Of a stretch of 64,000 nt of DNA, positions 37,271-46,015 are shown in pieces (within the stretch, counting starts at the first letter, position 1; each line of letters opens with the position of its first letter). Source of the stretch: JAUNBG01 sp964442735 (GTDB lineage: Bacteria > Planctomycetota > Planctomycetia > Pirellulales > Thermoguttaceae); contig CAYUAP010000005.1 of assembly GCA_964442735.1 (NCBI GenBank), forward strand, positions 1 to 64,000. Direction: 5' to 3'. The notes beneath the pieces are model-generated. The model searched no databases. It saw nothing but the letters and a program-made list of their open reading frames with translations, and had not been told where the DNA came from. The translations under genes were made by a program, and so were the position numbers.

Positions 37271-38254
37271 TTATTTGCCGGATGCTCTGACTGCATTCAA
37301 CTCGGCAATAATTTTATCGGCTCCTTGAGAGAGTAAATTTTGGGCGCCCGATATACCCAGTTGAACGGCCCGATTTCGCATATTTTCTGTAAACGTTAAA
37401 GAAGGGAATATATCTTCTTGTACCGTTTCCAATAGAATAGAGGCATCTGTAGACAGAATACGTCCCTGTAGACGCAGTTGGTGATTCGTCCAACATGTCA
37501 TTGCACCGATAGGAGCAATACAACCCCCTTCCAGAGTTTTTAAAAGCGCACGTTCCGCTAGAACAGCACAATATGTTAATGGATCGTTTATCGTTTCCGC
37601 AAAATTTAAAATCTCCGAATCATTACTCCGGCATTCAATGGCAATAGCTCCCTGTCCGACTGCCGGTAAAAAAATATTGGGGTCCAAATAGCCTGCAATT
37701 TTTTTCTTTAAACCGAGACGAATCAGTCCGGCAGCAGCGAGGACAAGGAGATCATATTCTCCCTCTTCCTGTTTCCGCAGTCGGGTTTCCACATTACCAC
37801 GAATGTCATGGACCATCATCTTCTTCGAATCCAGAAGGTGGAGAAGTTGTGTTTTGCGCCGAAGACTGCCCGTTCCAATTTTAGCATTGTCGGGAATCAT
37901 CTCCAGGGAAGTGTAGGGACCGACCAGAACATCACGAACGTCTTCACGACCAGGAACTGCAGCTAATACAAGGCCATCTACCGGATCAGTCGGGAGATCC
38001 TTTAAACTGTGAATCGCCATGTCTATCGTTCGATCCAGAAGTGCCCGTTGGATCTCCCGGGTAAAGACCCCCTGACTCCCCAATGAAGTAATCGCACTGC
38101 TCCGCTGGAGATCGCCATGGGTATGAATAATTATCAATTCCGATTCAATTTCCTGTTGTGACAGAAGATCCTGTATATGATTTGCTTGCCAAAGAGCCAG
38201 TTTACTTCCCCGTGTTCCCAGTTTAACACGTGTTCCCCGTTTAGCAGAAGTCAT
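37271..38254 (-). CDS. hemC: Porphobilinogen deaminase (hydroxymethylbilane synthase)
   Basis: 327 residues, ATG 38254. It joins four porphobilinogens into hydroxymethylbilane in tetrapyrrole synthesis. Diagnostic stretches: LGTRGSKLALWQA, IHTHGDLQRSS, DMAIHSLKDLPT, GTGSLRRKTQL and EGGCIAPIG, whose Cys carries the dipyrromethane cofactor. No other heme gene is near. Its start overlaps the stop of the M50 protease by 14 bp, so translation is coupled. Confidence 0.95.
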   Translation of the reverse strand: MTSAKRGTRVKLGTRGSKLALWQANHIQDLLSQQEIESELIIIHTHGDLQRSSAITSLGSQGVFTREIQRALLDRTIDMAIHSLKDLPTDPVDGLVLAAVPGREDVRDVLVGPYTSLEMIPDNAKIGTGSLRRKTQLLHLLDSKKMMVHDIRGNVETRLRKQEEGEYDLLVLAAAGLIRLGLKKKIAGYLDPNIFLPAVGQGAIAIECRSNDSEILNFAETINDPLTYCAVLAERALLKTLEGGCIAPIGAMTCWTNHQLRLQGRILSTDASILLETVQEDIFPSLTFTENMRNRAVQLGISGAQNLLSQGADKIIAELNAVRASGK

Positions 38255-39437
38255 GATGTACTCCTTCTCTAAAACACGATTCGGTACCTGCCATATTCCG
38301 TGTAAAGATGGAAATCGATAACAATTTCCTGTACTCCCGATCGTTCAGTGAATAAATGGTTTTGGAGCGTGGCGTCTCCTCCTCTGGAGGAACCGGTATT
38401 TCCGATATCGGGTTTGGTGTAAAACCAATAAAGATAAAAGCCAATGTTAGCCAGCCGAGCAGTGTACGCCATCCTCCCAATTTTATCGAATCGTTACAGG
38501 TTGGCGGATGATTGAGACCGAAAAATAAAATCAGTATAATCATTAAGATCCAACTCCACTGTTGGAAAAAGACGACGAAAAAAACGATTAAGGAGAATAT
38601 GACAAAGGAAAACAGGGCCGCCTTTTTTTTCAACAGGGCGTAAAAAACGTGACCTCCGTCCAATTGTCCTAGTGGAAACAGATTTAATGATGTAATAAAC
38701 AAACCAGTCCAGGCCGCCATGGCTATTGGATGCACAATAAGGTCTGTTCCCGCCTGGGAACGATCAAAAAAGAACTCCGAAACCCAACGAAAGAGAAAGG
38801 GTTCACCAAAAACAAGACCGGTTCCATTTTCGGAAATTTCACCCACCGTCGAATAATAGATACCAATCACCATAAAAATCAAGGTGGGTAAAAGACCAGC
38901 CAGTGGTCCGGAAATACCAATATCAAATAACGCTTTTATATTTGGTATTTGCGAGTCCATTTGAATTACTGCACCAAATGTACCAAATGGAGGAAGTGGA
39001 ACCGGGATAAAAAAAGGCAGTGAAGAATGGACATGATACCGCATCGATTGAATATAGTGACCTAATTCATGACAGGTTAAAATCAGCATGAGAGGAACGG
39101 AGAACCATAGACCACTTAAAAAGGACCCGTTTCCATAACACCAAGCCCCTACGAAAGTCGTTGACAGCCAAGTCACAATGTAAAAAACCAGAGGACGTTG
39201 CCAATGAAGAACAAATGGTGATGAATTATGATCGGATTTATGATCCAAATTATGATCTAAATTATGATGATCGGAACAGATAGTCCCGGATGTTTCATCT
39301 GGTTGCTCCAAAGGCTCCGGATAATCGTCATTATAAAAATTTTTGTTGGCAGGATAGAAAGATTGGTCCACGTTAGACGGATTATCATCTGTATCGGGAA
39401 CCAAAACCCAATTTCCATTTTCGTCGTATTTCCACAT
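38241..39437 (-). CDS. Membrane M50 (site-2-protease-like) metalloprotease
   Basis: 398 residues. A soluble, acidic and His/Asp-rich N-terminus (about 1-80, with a short repeat of DHNL units) is followed by six or so membrane segments. LILTCHELGHYIQSM gives the HExxH zinc site, and LNLFPLGQLDGGHVFYAL the second zinc ligand in place of NPDG. Thus an intramembrane or membrane-embedded zinc protease, similar to plant EGY and planctomycete/cyanobacterial relatives. Substrates unknown. It overlaps hemC and follows the small membrane gene by 39 bp. Confidence 0.85.
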   Translation of the reverse strand: MWKYDENGNWVLVPDTDDNPSNVDQSFYPANKNFYNDDYPEPLEQPDETSGTICSDHHNLDHNLDHKSDHNSSPFVLHWQRPLVFYIVTWLSTTFVGAWCYGNGSFLSGLWFSVPLMLILTCHELGHYIQSMRYHVHSSLPFFIPVPLPPFGTFGAVIQMDSQIPNIKALFDIGISGPLAGLLPTLIFMVIGIYYSTVGEISENGTGLVFGEPFLFRWVSEFFFDRSQAGTDLIVHPIAMAAWTGLFITSLNLFPLGQLDGGHVFYALLKKKAALFSFVIFSLIVFFVVFFQQWSWILMIILILFFGLNHPPTCNDSIKLGGWRTLLGWLTLAFIFIGFTPNPISEIPVPPEEETPRSKTIYSLNDREYRKLLSISIFTRNMAGTESCFREGVHHDFC

Positions 39438-39476
39438 CTATTATTATTCTTCTTCTTTATCTCAACGATTACACTT

Positions 39477-39707
39477 TCAACGGTCGCGATCTGCTAGAGG
39501 GAGATCATGAATATCGACCCGAGCCGGATCGTAACGAATTCCTCTTCTCTTCCGTCTTTCGCGTTCCTTGAATTCCTGAACCAGTTTATTGGACATGGCA
39601 CAGGCGCATTGTCTTTTGACCTCTTTTCCAAAAAACGCCTTTAAATAAAGCGCTAAAAAAAAGAGTCCAAAAAAGAGACAAGTAATCAGTATCACTATTA
39701 TCAACAT
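39477..39707 (-). CDS. Small single-pass membrane protein, conserved-looking, unknown function
   Basis: About 76 residues from ATG 39707 with GGAAGGGAG about 10 nt upstream; the longer frame back to 39779 has no site. One membrane helix (MLIIVILITCLFFGLFFLAL) is followed by a Lys/Arg-rich cytoplasmic tail with CACAMSNK and the end YDPARVDIHDLPL. A role with the downstream M50 protease is possible from the operon order, but I do not recognise the family. Confidence 0.6.
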   Translation of the reverse strand: MLIIVILITCLFFGLFFLALYLKAFFGKEVKRQCACAMSNKLVQEFKERERRKRRGIRYDPARVDIHDLPLADRDR

Positions 39708-39788
39708 AATTATAACGCTCCCTTCCAATACAATATCTTTACAATTATACCACATGGATAAAAAGTCAACAAGAGGCATTCAAAATTG

Positions 39789-39989
39789 GTAACTATTCAC
39801 GAACGATTTTGGGACCACGGATATCACGGATAAACAGATAGTCTGCCGTAAAATACAAATTTTACAATAACAAGCTAAACATTTTAAATATTATAATAAA
39901 TAATTTTATCATAAAAAGTTTGTTTGTCAAAAACTATTCGTGAAAATCAGTGTTATCCATGGTTTCACTTTATATCCGTGAACGGTTAC
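39789..39989. mobile_element. Non-autonomous GTAACC element (MITE), copy C (inverted)
   Basis: 201 bp, in reverse orientation relative to copies A and B: GTAACTATTCAC at left and GTGAACGGTTAC at right. Flanks CAAAATTG (39781-39788) and CGAAATTG (39990-39997) agree at 7 of 8 bases, a likely target duplication. Interior sequence nearly identical to copy B. It lies 132 bp upstream of the ADP-ribosylglycohydrolase gene. Confidence 0.9.
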
Positions 39990-40121
39990 CGAAATTGCTT
40001 TTATTGTTGTAAAAAACCTTAAAATAAAATACTTGCCTTTTTTGTGTATCTGTGTTATACTGAAATTTAGCGATAATTTAATCGTTTTAAAAGATATGTC
40101 TTTTATTTATGAGGAGAAAAC

Positions 40122-40895
40122 ATGATAGGAGCGATTATAGGCGATATTATCGGCGCACCATTTGAGTTTAATTCGACCAAGCGAACTGAATTTTCATTAT
40201 TTTGTGATCGGTCGCAATTTACGGACGATACAGTATTAACGATTGCGACAGCCGATGCTTTAATGCACAAGATCCCCTATGATGTCGCCTTTAAGAAATG
40301 GGGAAAGGAAAATCTTTATGCCGGATATGGTGGCTCCTTCCTTCGTTGGTTAATCAGTCCCGAATCAGAACCGTACAACAGTTATGGGAATGGGTCAGGA
40401 ATGCGCGTCAGTCCGGTTGGCTGGTTTTTTCAGACCTTGGAAGAGACCCTGGCCGAGGCCGCAAACTCCGCCATTTGCACACATAATCATCCGGAAGGCA
40501 TTAAAGGTGCACAAGCCATTGCCAGTTCGATCTTTTTAGCGCGAACCGGGAAGAGTAAAGAGGAGATTCGATCTTTTATCGAGCAGGAATTTCAATATGA
40601 TCTTAATCGGACAATCGATGAAATTCGACCGCATTATACGTTTAAGGTGATCTGTCAGAAATCTGTTCCGGAATCGATTATTGCTTTTCTTGATTCAACC
40701 GATTATGTGAATGCCGTTCGTCTAGCCATTTCACTTGGTGGTGATAGCGATACCCAGGGCTGTATGGCCGGGGCTATTGCAGAAGCTTTTTATAAATCCG
40801 TTCCGACCGATATTGTCGAACAGGCAAGAGAACGTCTCCCGAAGGAGATGCTGGCTATTGTGGATGAATTCGAACAATATAAATTATGGAGTTGA
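40122..40895 (+). CDS. ADP-ribosylglycohydrolase (ARH/DraG family)
   Basis: 257 residues, ATG 40122 with GAGGAG 6 nt upstream. The fold removes ADP-ribose from proteins or other acceptors using two metal ions. Metal-binding signatures are intact: IGAIIGDIIGAPFEF near the start, FTDDTVLT near 37-44, and SLGGDSDTQGCMAGAIAEA near 207-225. The target is unknown; DraG-type nitrogenase control, protein repair, toxin reversal and defence roles are all known in the family. It lies 21 bp before the DNA methyltransferase, so the two form an apparent operon, isolated from neighbours by mobile element C and hairpin element copy 4. Confidence 0.88.
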   Translation: MIGAIIGDIIGAPFEFNSTKRTEFSLFCDRSQFTDDTVLTIATADALMHKIPYDVAFKKWGKENLYAGYGGSFLRWLISPESEPYNSYGNGSGMRVSPVGWFFQTLEETLAEAANSAICTHNHPEGIKGAQAIASSIFLARTGKSKEEIRSFIEQEFQYDLNRTIDEIRPHYTFKVICQKSVPESIIAFLDSTDYVNAVRLAISLGGDSDTQGCMAGAIAEAFYKSVPTDIVEQARERLPKEMLAIVDEFEQYKLWS

Positions 40896-40916
40896 TTAAA
40901 AAAAGAGAGATAGATT

Positions 40917-42647
40917 ATGCAGTCACTAATTTCCATTGCAACTAAACGAAATTGGGATAAACTTCATCCCGAAACAAATGGTAATTTGATGTCTCGTGCC
41001 AACAAACGTCTGTCTCAAAAGACGATTATTCCTGTGGAATATATAACAAAATTGGAGCATTTGGAAAAAATTGTCAAAATCCTTGATGTATGTTCAAATT
41101 GTCATTGGAATAATTCTGAAATTCTCTATTCCCTGGGAATCAATCTTCTCTCAAAAGCGGGTATCCTTGATTGTTCCCATGTAAAATCAGTTCTCGAGCA
41201 ATACAATTACCGTATTATTCCCGATCTCCTTGAATATTATCTTCCACAGGAATTCGATTTATTGGGACTGTTATATCAATGTCTTCTTCATGAAGGAGAA
41301 AAGAATGTTATTGGTTCGTATTATACACCGTATCAAGTAGCGGCAAATATGACCGCAGATCTGGATTTCTCCAAACGCCAGATTTTTCTTGATCCTTGTT
41401 GTGGGAGTGGTGCTTTTTTTCTGGTACTGGATGCTCCCGATCCGGAACTATTGTATGGTATTGATTGCGATCCCATCGCTGTTATGATTGCCAGGATCAA
41501 TCTAATGCTCAAATATCCTGATCGGGTATTTACTCCACAGATTTTTTGTCAGGATTATTTATCACCGTCAAGTCATTTAAAAGACGAGAAAACTTTTTTA
41601 CTTCATGATTTTCAGGTTGATTATATAATAACCAACCCACCTTGGGGGGCCTTTTCCGAAAATGGACATTTTGCTCCTGTCATTACCTCAAAAGAGACAT
41701 TTTCCTGTTTTTTTGTTCGTTCATGGCCTCTGTTGAAGGATGAAGGTTCCATTCGCTTTTTATTTCCAGAAGCCATACTTAAGGTGAAAGTCCATCGAGA
41801 TATTCGTACGTTTATGCTTGACCATTGCTCGTTAAGATCTATTACCATTTATGAAAAAATGTTTTCCGGAGTAACGACAAAATATGTCGATATTCACTGT
41901 CAGAAAACGGTTCCACGCGAAATTTTTGAAGTACATAAAGCCAATAAAAAATTTGATATAACATTAAATTCACTACGTGAAACGAATAATAATGTTTTTA
42001 ATTTATTGGAAAATGAAGATCTGGAAATAATTCATCGGATTAAATCTTGTGGAAAATTTGATTTAAGGGATAGTATTTGGGCACTCGGTATTGTTACCGG
42101 AGATAATAAAAGCAAACTCAAAAATGTATATTCCGAAGGATACGAGCCCATCTATACAGGAAAAGAAATAGAACCTTTTCGACTTCGTTCCGCAAATAAA
42201 TTCATACGGTATGATCGTATCCAATTTCAGCAGGCCGCAAAAGATGAAATCTATAGAGCTCCAGAAAAACTCGTTTATAAATTTATTTCCGACAAATTGA
42301 TATTTGCTTTTGATAACGAACAAAGACTTTTTATCAATAGTGCGAATATTCTAATTCCCCATATTCCCGGCATGTCGATTAAGACCGTTTTGGCTTTTTT
42401 AAATTCCGATTTATACCAATATCTGTATTTGTGTTTATTTGGCGAGATTAAAATTCTCAAGGGTAACCTGTTGGAATTACCTTTTCCCGCAATTACACGA
42501 CGTGAAAACGAAGATATCGAGCGTTCCGTAGATACGATATTATCTGGTAATACTGAAACAATACCAGTATTACAACAAATGATTTATCGTGTTTTTAAAT
42601 TGAAACGAAATCAAATTCATCATATAGGTACCGTACTCAATCGGTAA
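40917..42647 (+). CDS. Orphan N6-adenine DNA methyltransferase (TaqI/Eco57I-like)
   Basis: 576 residues. The N-terminal helical part (about 1-125) precedes GSYYTPYQVA. The class I methyltransferase core has FLDPCCGSGAFFLV (SAM-binding motif I, near 160) and YIITNPPWGAF (catalytic NPPW, near 240). The C-terminal half (about 350-576) resembles the TaqI-C target-recognition domain. It probably methylates adenine in a short DNA motif. No nuclease motif is visible in the protein and no endonuclease gene is adjacent, so this is a solitary or incomplete restriction-modification gene. It follows the ADP-ribosylglycohydrolase by 21 bp. Confidence 0.85.
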   Translation: MQSLISIATKRNWDKLHPETNGNLMSRANKRLSQKTIIPVEYITKLEHLEKIVKILDVCSNCHWNNSEILYSLGINLLSKAGILDCSHVKSVLEQYNYRIIPDLLEYYLPQEFDLLGLLYQCLLHEGEKNVIGSYYTPYQVAANMTADLDFSKRQIFLDPCCGSGAFFLVLDAPDPELLYGIDCDPIAVMIARINLMLKYPDRVFTPQIFCQDYLSPSSHLKDEKTFLLHDFQVDYIITNPPWGAFSENGHFAPVITSKETFSCFFVRSWPLLKDEGSIRFLFPEAILKVKVHRDIRTFMLDHCSLRSITIYEKMFSGVTTKYVDIHCQKTVPREIFEVHKANKKFDITLNSLRETNNNVFNLLENEDLEIIHRIKSCGKFDLRDSIWALGIVTGDNKSKLKNVYSEGYEPIYTGKEIEPFRLRSANKFIRYDRIQFQQAAKDEIYRAPEKLVYKFISDKLIFAFDNEQRLFINSANILIPHIPGMSIKTVLAFLNSDLYQYLYLCLFGEIKILKGNLLELPFPAITRRENEDIERSVDTILSGNTETIPVLQQMIYRVFKLKRNQIHHIGTVLNR

Positions 42648-42711
42648 ATGAAATGCGTTTGTAATATCAAGGGCATTTGAGTAAAGCATCATAAAAATAC
42701 CATCCAATATC

Positions 42712-42768
42712 AATAAAAGATAAAAATATCAGTAAAAGATAAAAGTGCTAGTAAAAGATAAAAGTGAA
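42712..42768. repeat. 19-bp unit, three tandem copies
   Basis: Units at 42712-42730, 42731-42749 and 42750-42768 (type agtaaaagataaaagtgct) follow the methyltransferase stop. Non-coding. Confidence 0.9.
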
Positions 42769-42802
42769 GGTACAACCGGGAGCCCGACATCCCGGATTTA
42801 TT

Positions 42803-42920
42803 ATACTCAAGGTCGTTATAAAAGTCTATTTTTCAAAACAGGCGAGACGCCTGTATTGGAGGATAGGGACGAGACGTTCGTGCTCCCGGGAAATGCCGAA
42901 TTTATAACGTCGTACAGTAT
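42803..42920 (-). repeat. Hairpin element R, copy 4
   Basis: 118 bp with complete ends: ATACTCAAGGTCGTTATAAAAG at left and the inverted ATACTGTACGACGTTATAAA end at right. Core hairpin AAAACAGGCG-AGA-CGCCTGTATT. The gene-proximal end lies 13 bp after the stop of minus-strand mnmG. Confidence 0.9.
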
Positions 42921-42933
42921 ATTATTCCTTCCA

Positions 42934-44736
42934 TTAATTTAGTTCCAGTAGTAGAACAGCAATATCCGCAGGCGTGATTCCAGTAATACGAGTGGCTTGT
43001 CCTAAATTCATCGGTCGAATTTTATTCAGTTTTTCCTTCGCTTCGGCACGGAGATTGATTATATGGCAATAATCGAAATCGTCAGGAATTGTTTTTTGTG
43101 CCAAACGATTTTGACGTTCCACTTCCTGTAATTGACGATTGATATAGCCTTCATATTTGATATCGATTTCAACTTGTTCCGCGACTTCCGGATCGACGTT
43201 GACCAGTTCGGGTAATCGTTCTGTCATAGAGTTCCAATCCACTTCCGGACGACGAAGACATTTTGTCAATGAACCAAATGCGTCGTGATTCGAATCGAGG
43301 AGTGCTTTAATCCGTTTGATTTCGGCATCTTTTTTCTCCAGACGATTCCATCGTACCTGATCAACCAGGCCGATTTTATGTCCCAAGGGCGTTAAACGGC
43401 GATCGGCGTTATCCTGTCGTAACAGTAGACGATATTCAGCACGAGAAGTAAACATACGATAGGGCTCGTCAACACCACGGGTTACCAAATCGTCCAGCAT
43501 GACACCGATATAGGCTTCTTCCCGACCCGGAACGAATGGTTCACGAGAAGCCAGTGCCAGAGCCGCGTTAGTACCGGCTACAAGACCTTGTGCCGCCGCC
43601 TCCTCGTAACCGGTAGTTCCGTTAATCTGGCCGGCAAAATAAAGTCCTTTAACCTTTTTCGTCTCCAAGGTCGGCTTGAGTTGATCTGGCGGCGCGTAGT
43701 CGTATTCGATTGCGTAGGCGTAACGCATAATTTGTGCCTTCTCCAGGCCGGCAATCATTCGAATCATTTGATCCTGAATCTCTCGTGGAAAACTTGTCGA
43801 TAGACCGTTGATATACACTTCATGGGTTGTACGACTCTCCGGTTCCAAATAGAGTTGATGACGGTCCTTGTCGCGAAATCGATCCAGTTTGGTCTCGATC
43901 GAAGGGCAGTATCGTGGACCTGTCGAATGAATTTGGCCGGAAAACATTGGTGCCTGGGAAATATGATCCCATAAAAACTCGTGTAATTTCTGATTCGTCC
44001 AGGTCATCCAACAGGGAATCTGCTCGACATCAATAGATCGGTGCATAAATGAAAAAGGACGCGGATTGGAATCACCATCCTGGCGCTCCAGTCCGGAATA
44101 ATCAATGGTTGTTCCATTTAAACGGGCTGGAGTTCCCGTTTTAAAACGTTTTAAAATGATACCGGCACGGAGAAGTGATTCACTAATATCTGTAGCCGGA
44201 GGTTCCCCCAATCGACCACCCGGCGTTTGAAGTGTTCCGAAATGAAGGATTCCCCGCATAAAGGTACCACAGCAGATAACAACGGCAGAAGTCGAATAGA
44301 CAATATCACCTTCGACTCGAACACCGACGATCTGATCTTGTTCCACCTCTATACAGCGAACAACCTCCTGACGCAGGTCGAGGTTAGGTGCATCTTCGAT
44401 AATCCGTTTCATTTCGTCCTGATAACGGTGTTTATCCGCCTGGGCTCGTGGTCCGTACATGGCAGGTCCTTTACGGACATTTAGCATACGGAATTGAATA
44501 CCGGTAATATCGATAGCCTGTCCCATCGCTCCGCCTAGTGCGTCTATTTCCCGAACGATGTGACCTTTTCCGACACCACCAATGGCCGGATTACAGCTCA
44601 TTTTGGAAATAGTATCGAGGTTTCCGGTTAAAAGAGCCGTTTTCGCCCCCATTCGGGCTGCTGCCAGGGCCGCTTCTGTTCCCGCATGACCGGCTCCAAT
44701 CACAATAATATCGTATTGATAATCTGTCTTCTTCAT
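42934..44736 (-). CDS. mnmG: tRNA uridine-34 cmnm5 modification enzyme MnmG (GidA)
   Basis: About 600 residues. MnmG with MnmE modifies U34 of several tRNAs using FAD. IIVIGAGHAGTEAALAAARMG is the FAD-binding GxGxxG near the start; KMSCNPAIGGVGKGH, GPRAQADKHRY, TGTPARLNG and GYEEAAAQGLVAG complete the family pattern. Full length. ATG 44736 is preferred over a TTG four codons upstream. It starts 8 bp after the epimerase stop, so the two are co-transcribed; mnmE is not in the window. Confidence 0.95.
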   Translation of the reverse strand: MKKTDYQYDIIVIGAGHAGTEAALAAARMGAKTALLTGNLDTISKMSCNPAIGGVGKGHIVREIDALGGAMGQAIDITGIQFRMLNVRKGPAMYGPRAQADKHRYQDEMKRIIEDAPNLDLRQEVVRCIEVEQDQIVGVRVEGDIVYSTSAVVICCGTFMRGILHFGTLQTPGGRLGEPPATDISESLLRAGIILKRFKTGTPARLNGTTIDYSGLERQDGDSNPRPFSFMHRSIDVEQIPCWMTWTNQKLHEFLWDHISQAPMFSGQIHSTGPRYCPSIETKLDRFRDKDRHQLYLEPESRTTHEVYINGLSTSFPREIQDQMIRMIAGLEKAQIMRYAYAIEYDYAPPDQLKPTLETKKVKGLYFAGQINGTTGYEEAAAQGLVAGTNAALALASREPFVPGREEAYIGVMLDDLVTRGVDEPYRMFTSRAEYRLLLRQDNADRRLTPLGHKIGLVDQVRWNRLEKKDAEIKRIKALLDSNHDAFGSLTKCLRRPEVDWNSMTERLPELVNVDPEVAEQVEIDIKYEGYINRQLQEVERQNRLAQKTIPDDFDYCHIINLRAEAKEKLNKIRPMNLGQATRITGITPADIAVLLLELN

Positions 44737-44744
44737 TGTTTCTC

Positions 44745-45821
44745 TCAATAATTAAATGGATTCAGTGTTAGAATTCGATTCATTTGGTCTATCGAATACT
44801 GTTCCCCTTCGGGCCGTTCATAATGCCAACGCCGATTGGTCGGCATTAACTCCGGAAGTGCAGGCCAGGCATCGAATGGACGCCAGCCTAAAACCTTCGC
44901 AATCTTCGAAGAATCCAGCGAACAGTTACTGACACGAGGTGGAACCGGACACGATTCATCCTTCATTAAACCAAATAGAAGTTCCGGATCGAATCCACCC
45001 GTTCTATTGATAATTTGTGCCATCTGGTACAGGGAAACCGAACGCGGTCCCCCCGCATTTAAGAGCCCATTATAGTCGTTGGCCAAAAAAACACGAAAAA
45101 CCCTATTCAGGCAGTCTGTATAGGTTGGAGTCCGTACCTCGTCATAATATAAAGTTGCGTGACGATTCTTCTTAAATCGGGAACAAATCCAGTCGATGGC
45201 TCCGGCATGCCCGTTAAAACTGATTCCCATCGGCATGGAGATCCGCAGGGTTACCGCAAATGGATCGTCATGTTGAACCACCTTTTCCCCTTCCACCATG
45301 GTTTGACCATAGACATTGACCGGAGTCGGTTCTTCATCTTCCCGATATCCACCATTCTGACGACCGCCATAAACCATATCGACTGATAAATGAACAAGTC
45401 GTATTGCACGCAGTCGGGTTAATCGGACAATGTTTTGAATAACTTCTACATTCAAGGTCCAGGCAATGATGGGTTCCAACTGACAGGCCTTGAGTGCGCA
45501 GTTTCCGGAACAGTCGAGAATCGAACGGATTTTCAGGCGGTCAACCAGTTCCTCCAACTCCTGATATTGCTCCGGATTGCAAAAAAAGGTATCCTGTGCC
45601 TTGAATCCAATGGTATCTGGTGGTATGATTCCATAGACCTGTCCAGGAAATCGTGTTTGAAAATAGGCCAGCGCATTATATCCGGATACTCCGGTAACAC
45701 CGGTTATCAATAAAGGAAGTGGTGGAACACCTAAATCGTGATCCTCCGGTCTATCTTTTTGCCGACGACACTCCTCTAATAATTCATCGTATTTCGGATG
45801 ATGATAGGTATACTTCTCCAC
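44745..45821 (-). CDS. RmlD-like NAD-dependent epimerase/reductase with altered catalytic motif
   Basis: 358 residues from a GTG start. Near residue 40, LLITGVTGVSGYNALAYF is the Rossmann GxxGxxG of extended SDRs; HLSVDMVYGG and TPTYTDCLNRVF fit the RmlD/dTDP-4-dehydrorhamnose reductase group (PF04321). The catalytic YxxxK appears as VYGQTMVEGE: the Lys is Met. The usual sugar-nucleotide reduction may therefore be lost or altered, and a regulatory role (as for the RmlD-like MAT2B of animals) is possible. It precedes mnmG by 8 bp, an unusual pairing. Confidence 0.72.
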   Translation of the reverse strand: MEKYTYHHPKYDELLEECRRQKDRPEDHDLGVPPLPLLITGVTGVSGYNALAYFQTRFPGQVYGIIPPDTIGFKAQDTFFCNPEQYQELEELVDRLKIRSILDCSGNCALKACQLEPIIAWTLNVEVIQNIVRLTRLRAIRLVHLSVDMVYGGRQNGGYREDEEPTPVNVYGQTMVEGEKVVQHDDPFAVTLRISMPMGISFNGHAGAIDWICSRFKKNRHATLYYDEVRTPTYTDCLNRVFRVFLANDYNGLLNAGGPRSVSLYQMAQIINRTGGFDPELLFGLMKDESCPVPPRVSNCSLDSSKIAKVLGWRPFDAWPALPELMPTNRRWHYERPEGEQYSIDQMNRILTLNPFNY

Positions 45822-46015
45822 AATTATTCACACAGTCTCCATTTTATCTAAATTAACACAAAAATCGTGAAAATCTTTCCCGAAAAATAAAAAATCGCTC
45901 TTGCGTCATTCCATTCTTTTTTATTATAATCTTTAAGGCAAAAGATCCAATTACCGTTACGGTGAAATTGGTTCCCTTCTGTTTCATTACCCTGATAAAA
46001 GAGTGTATGTAATCC

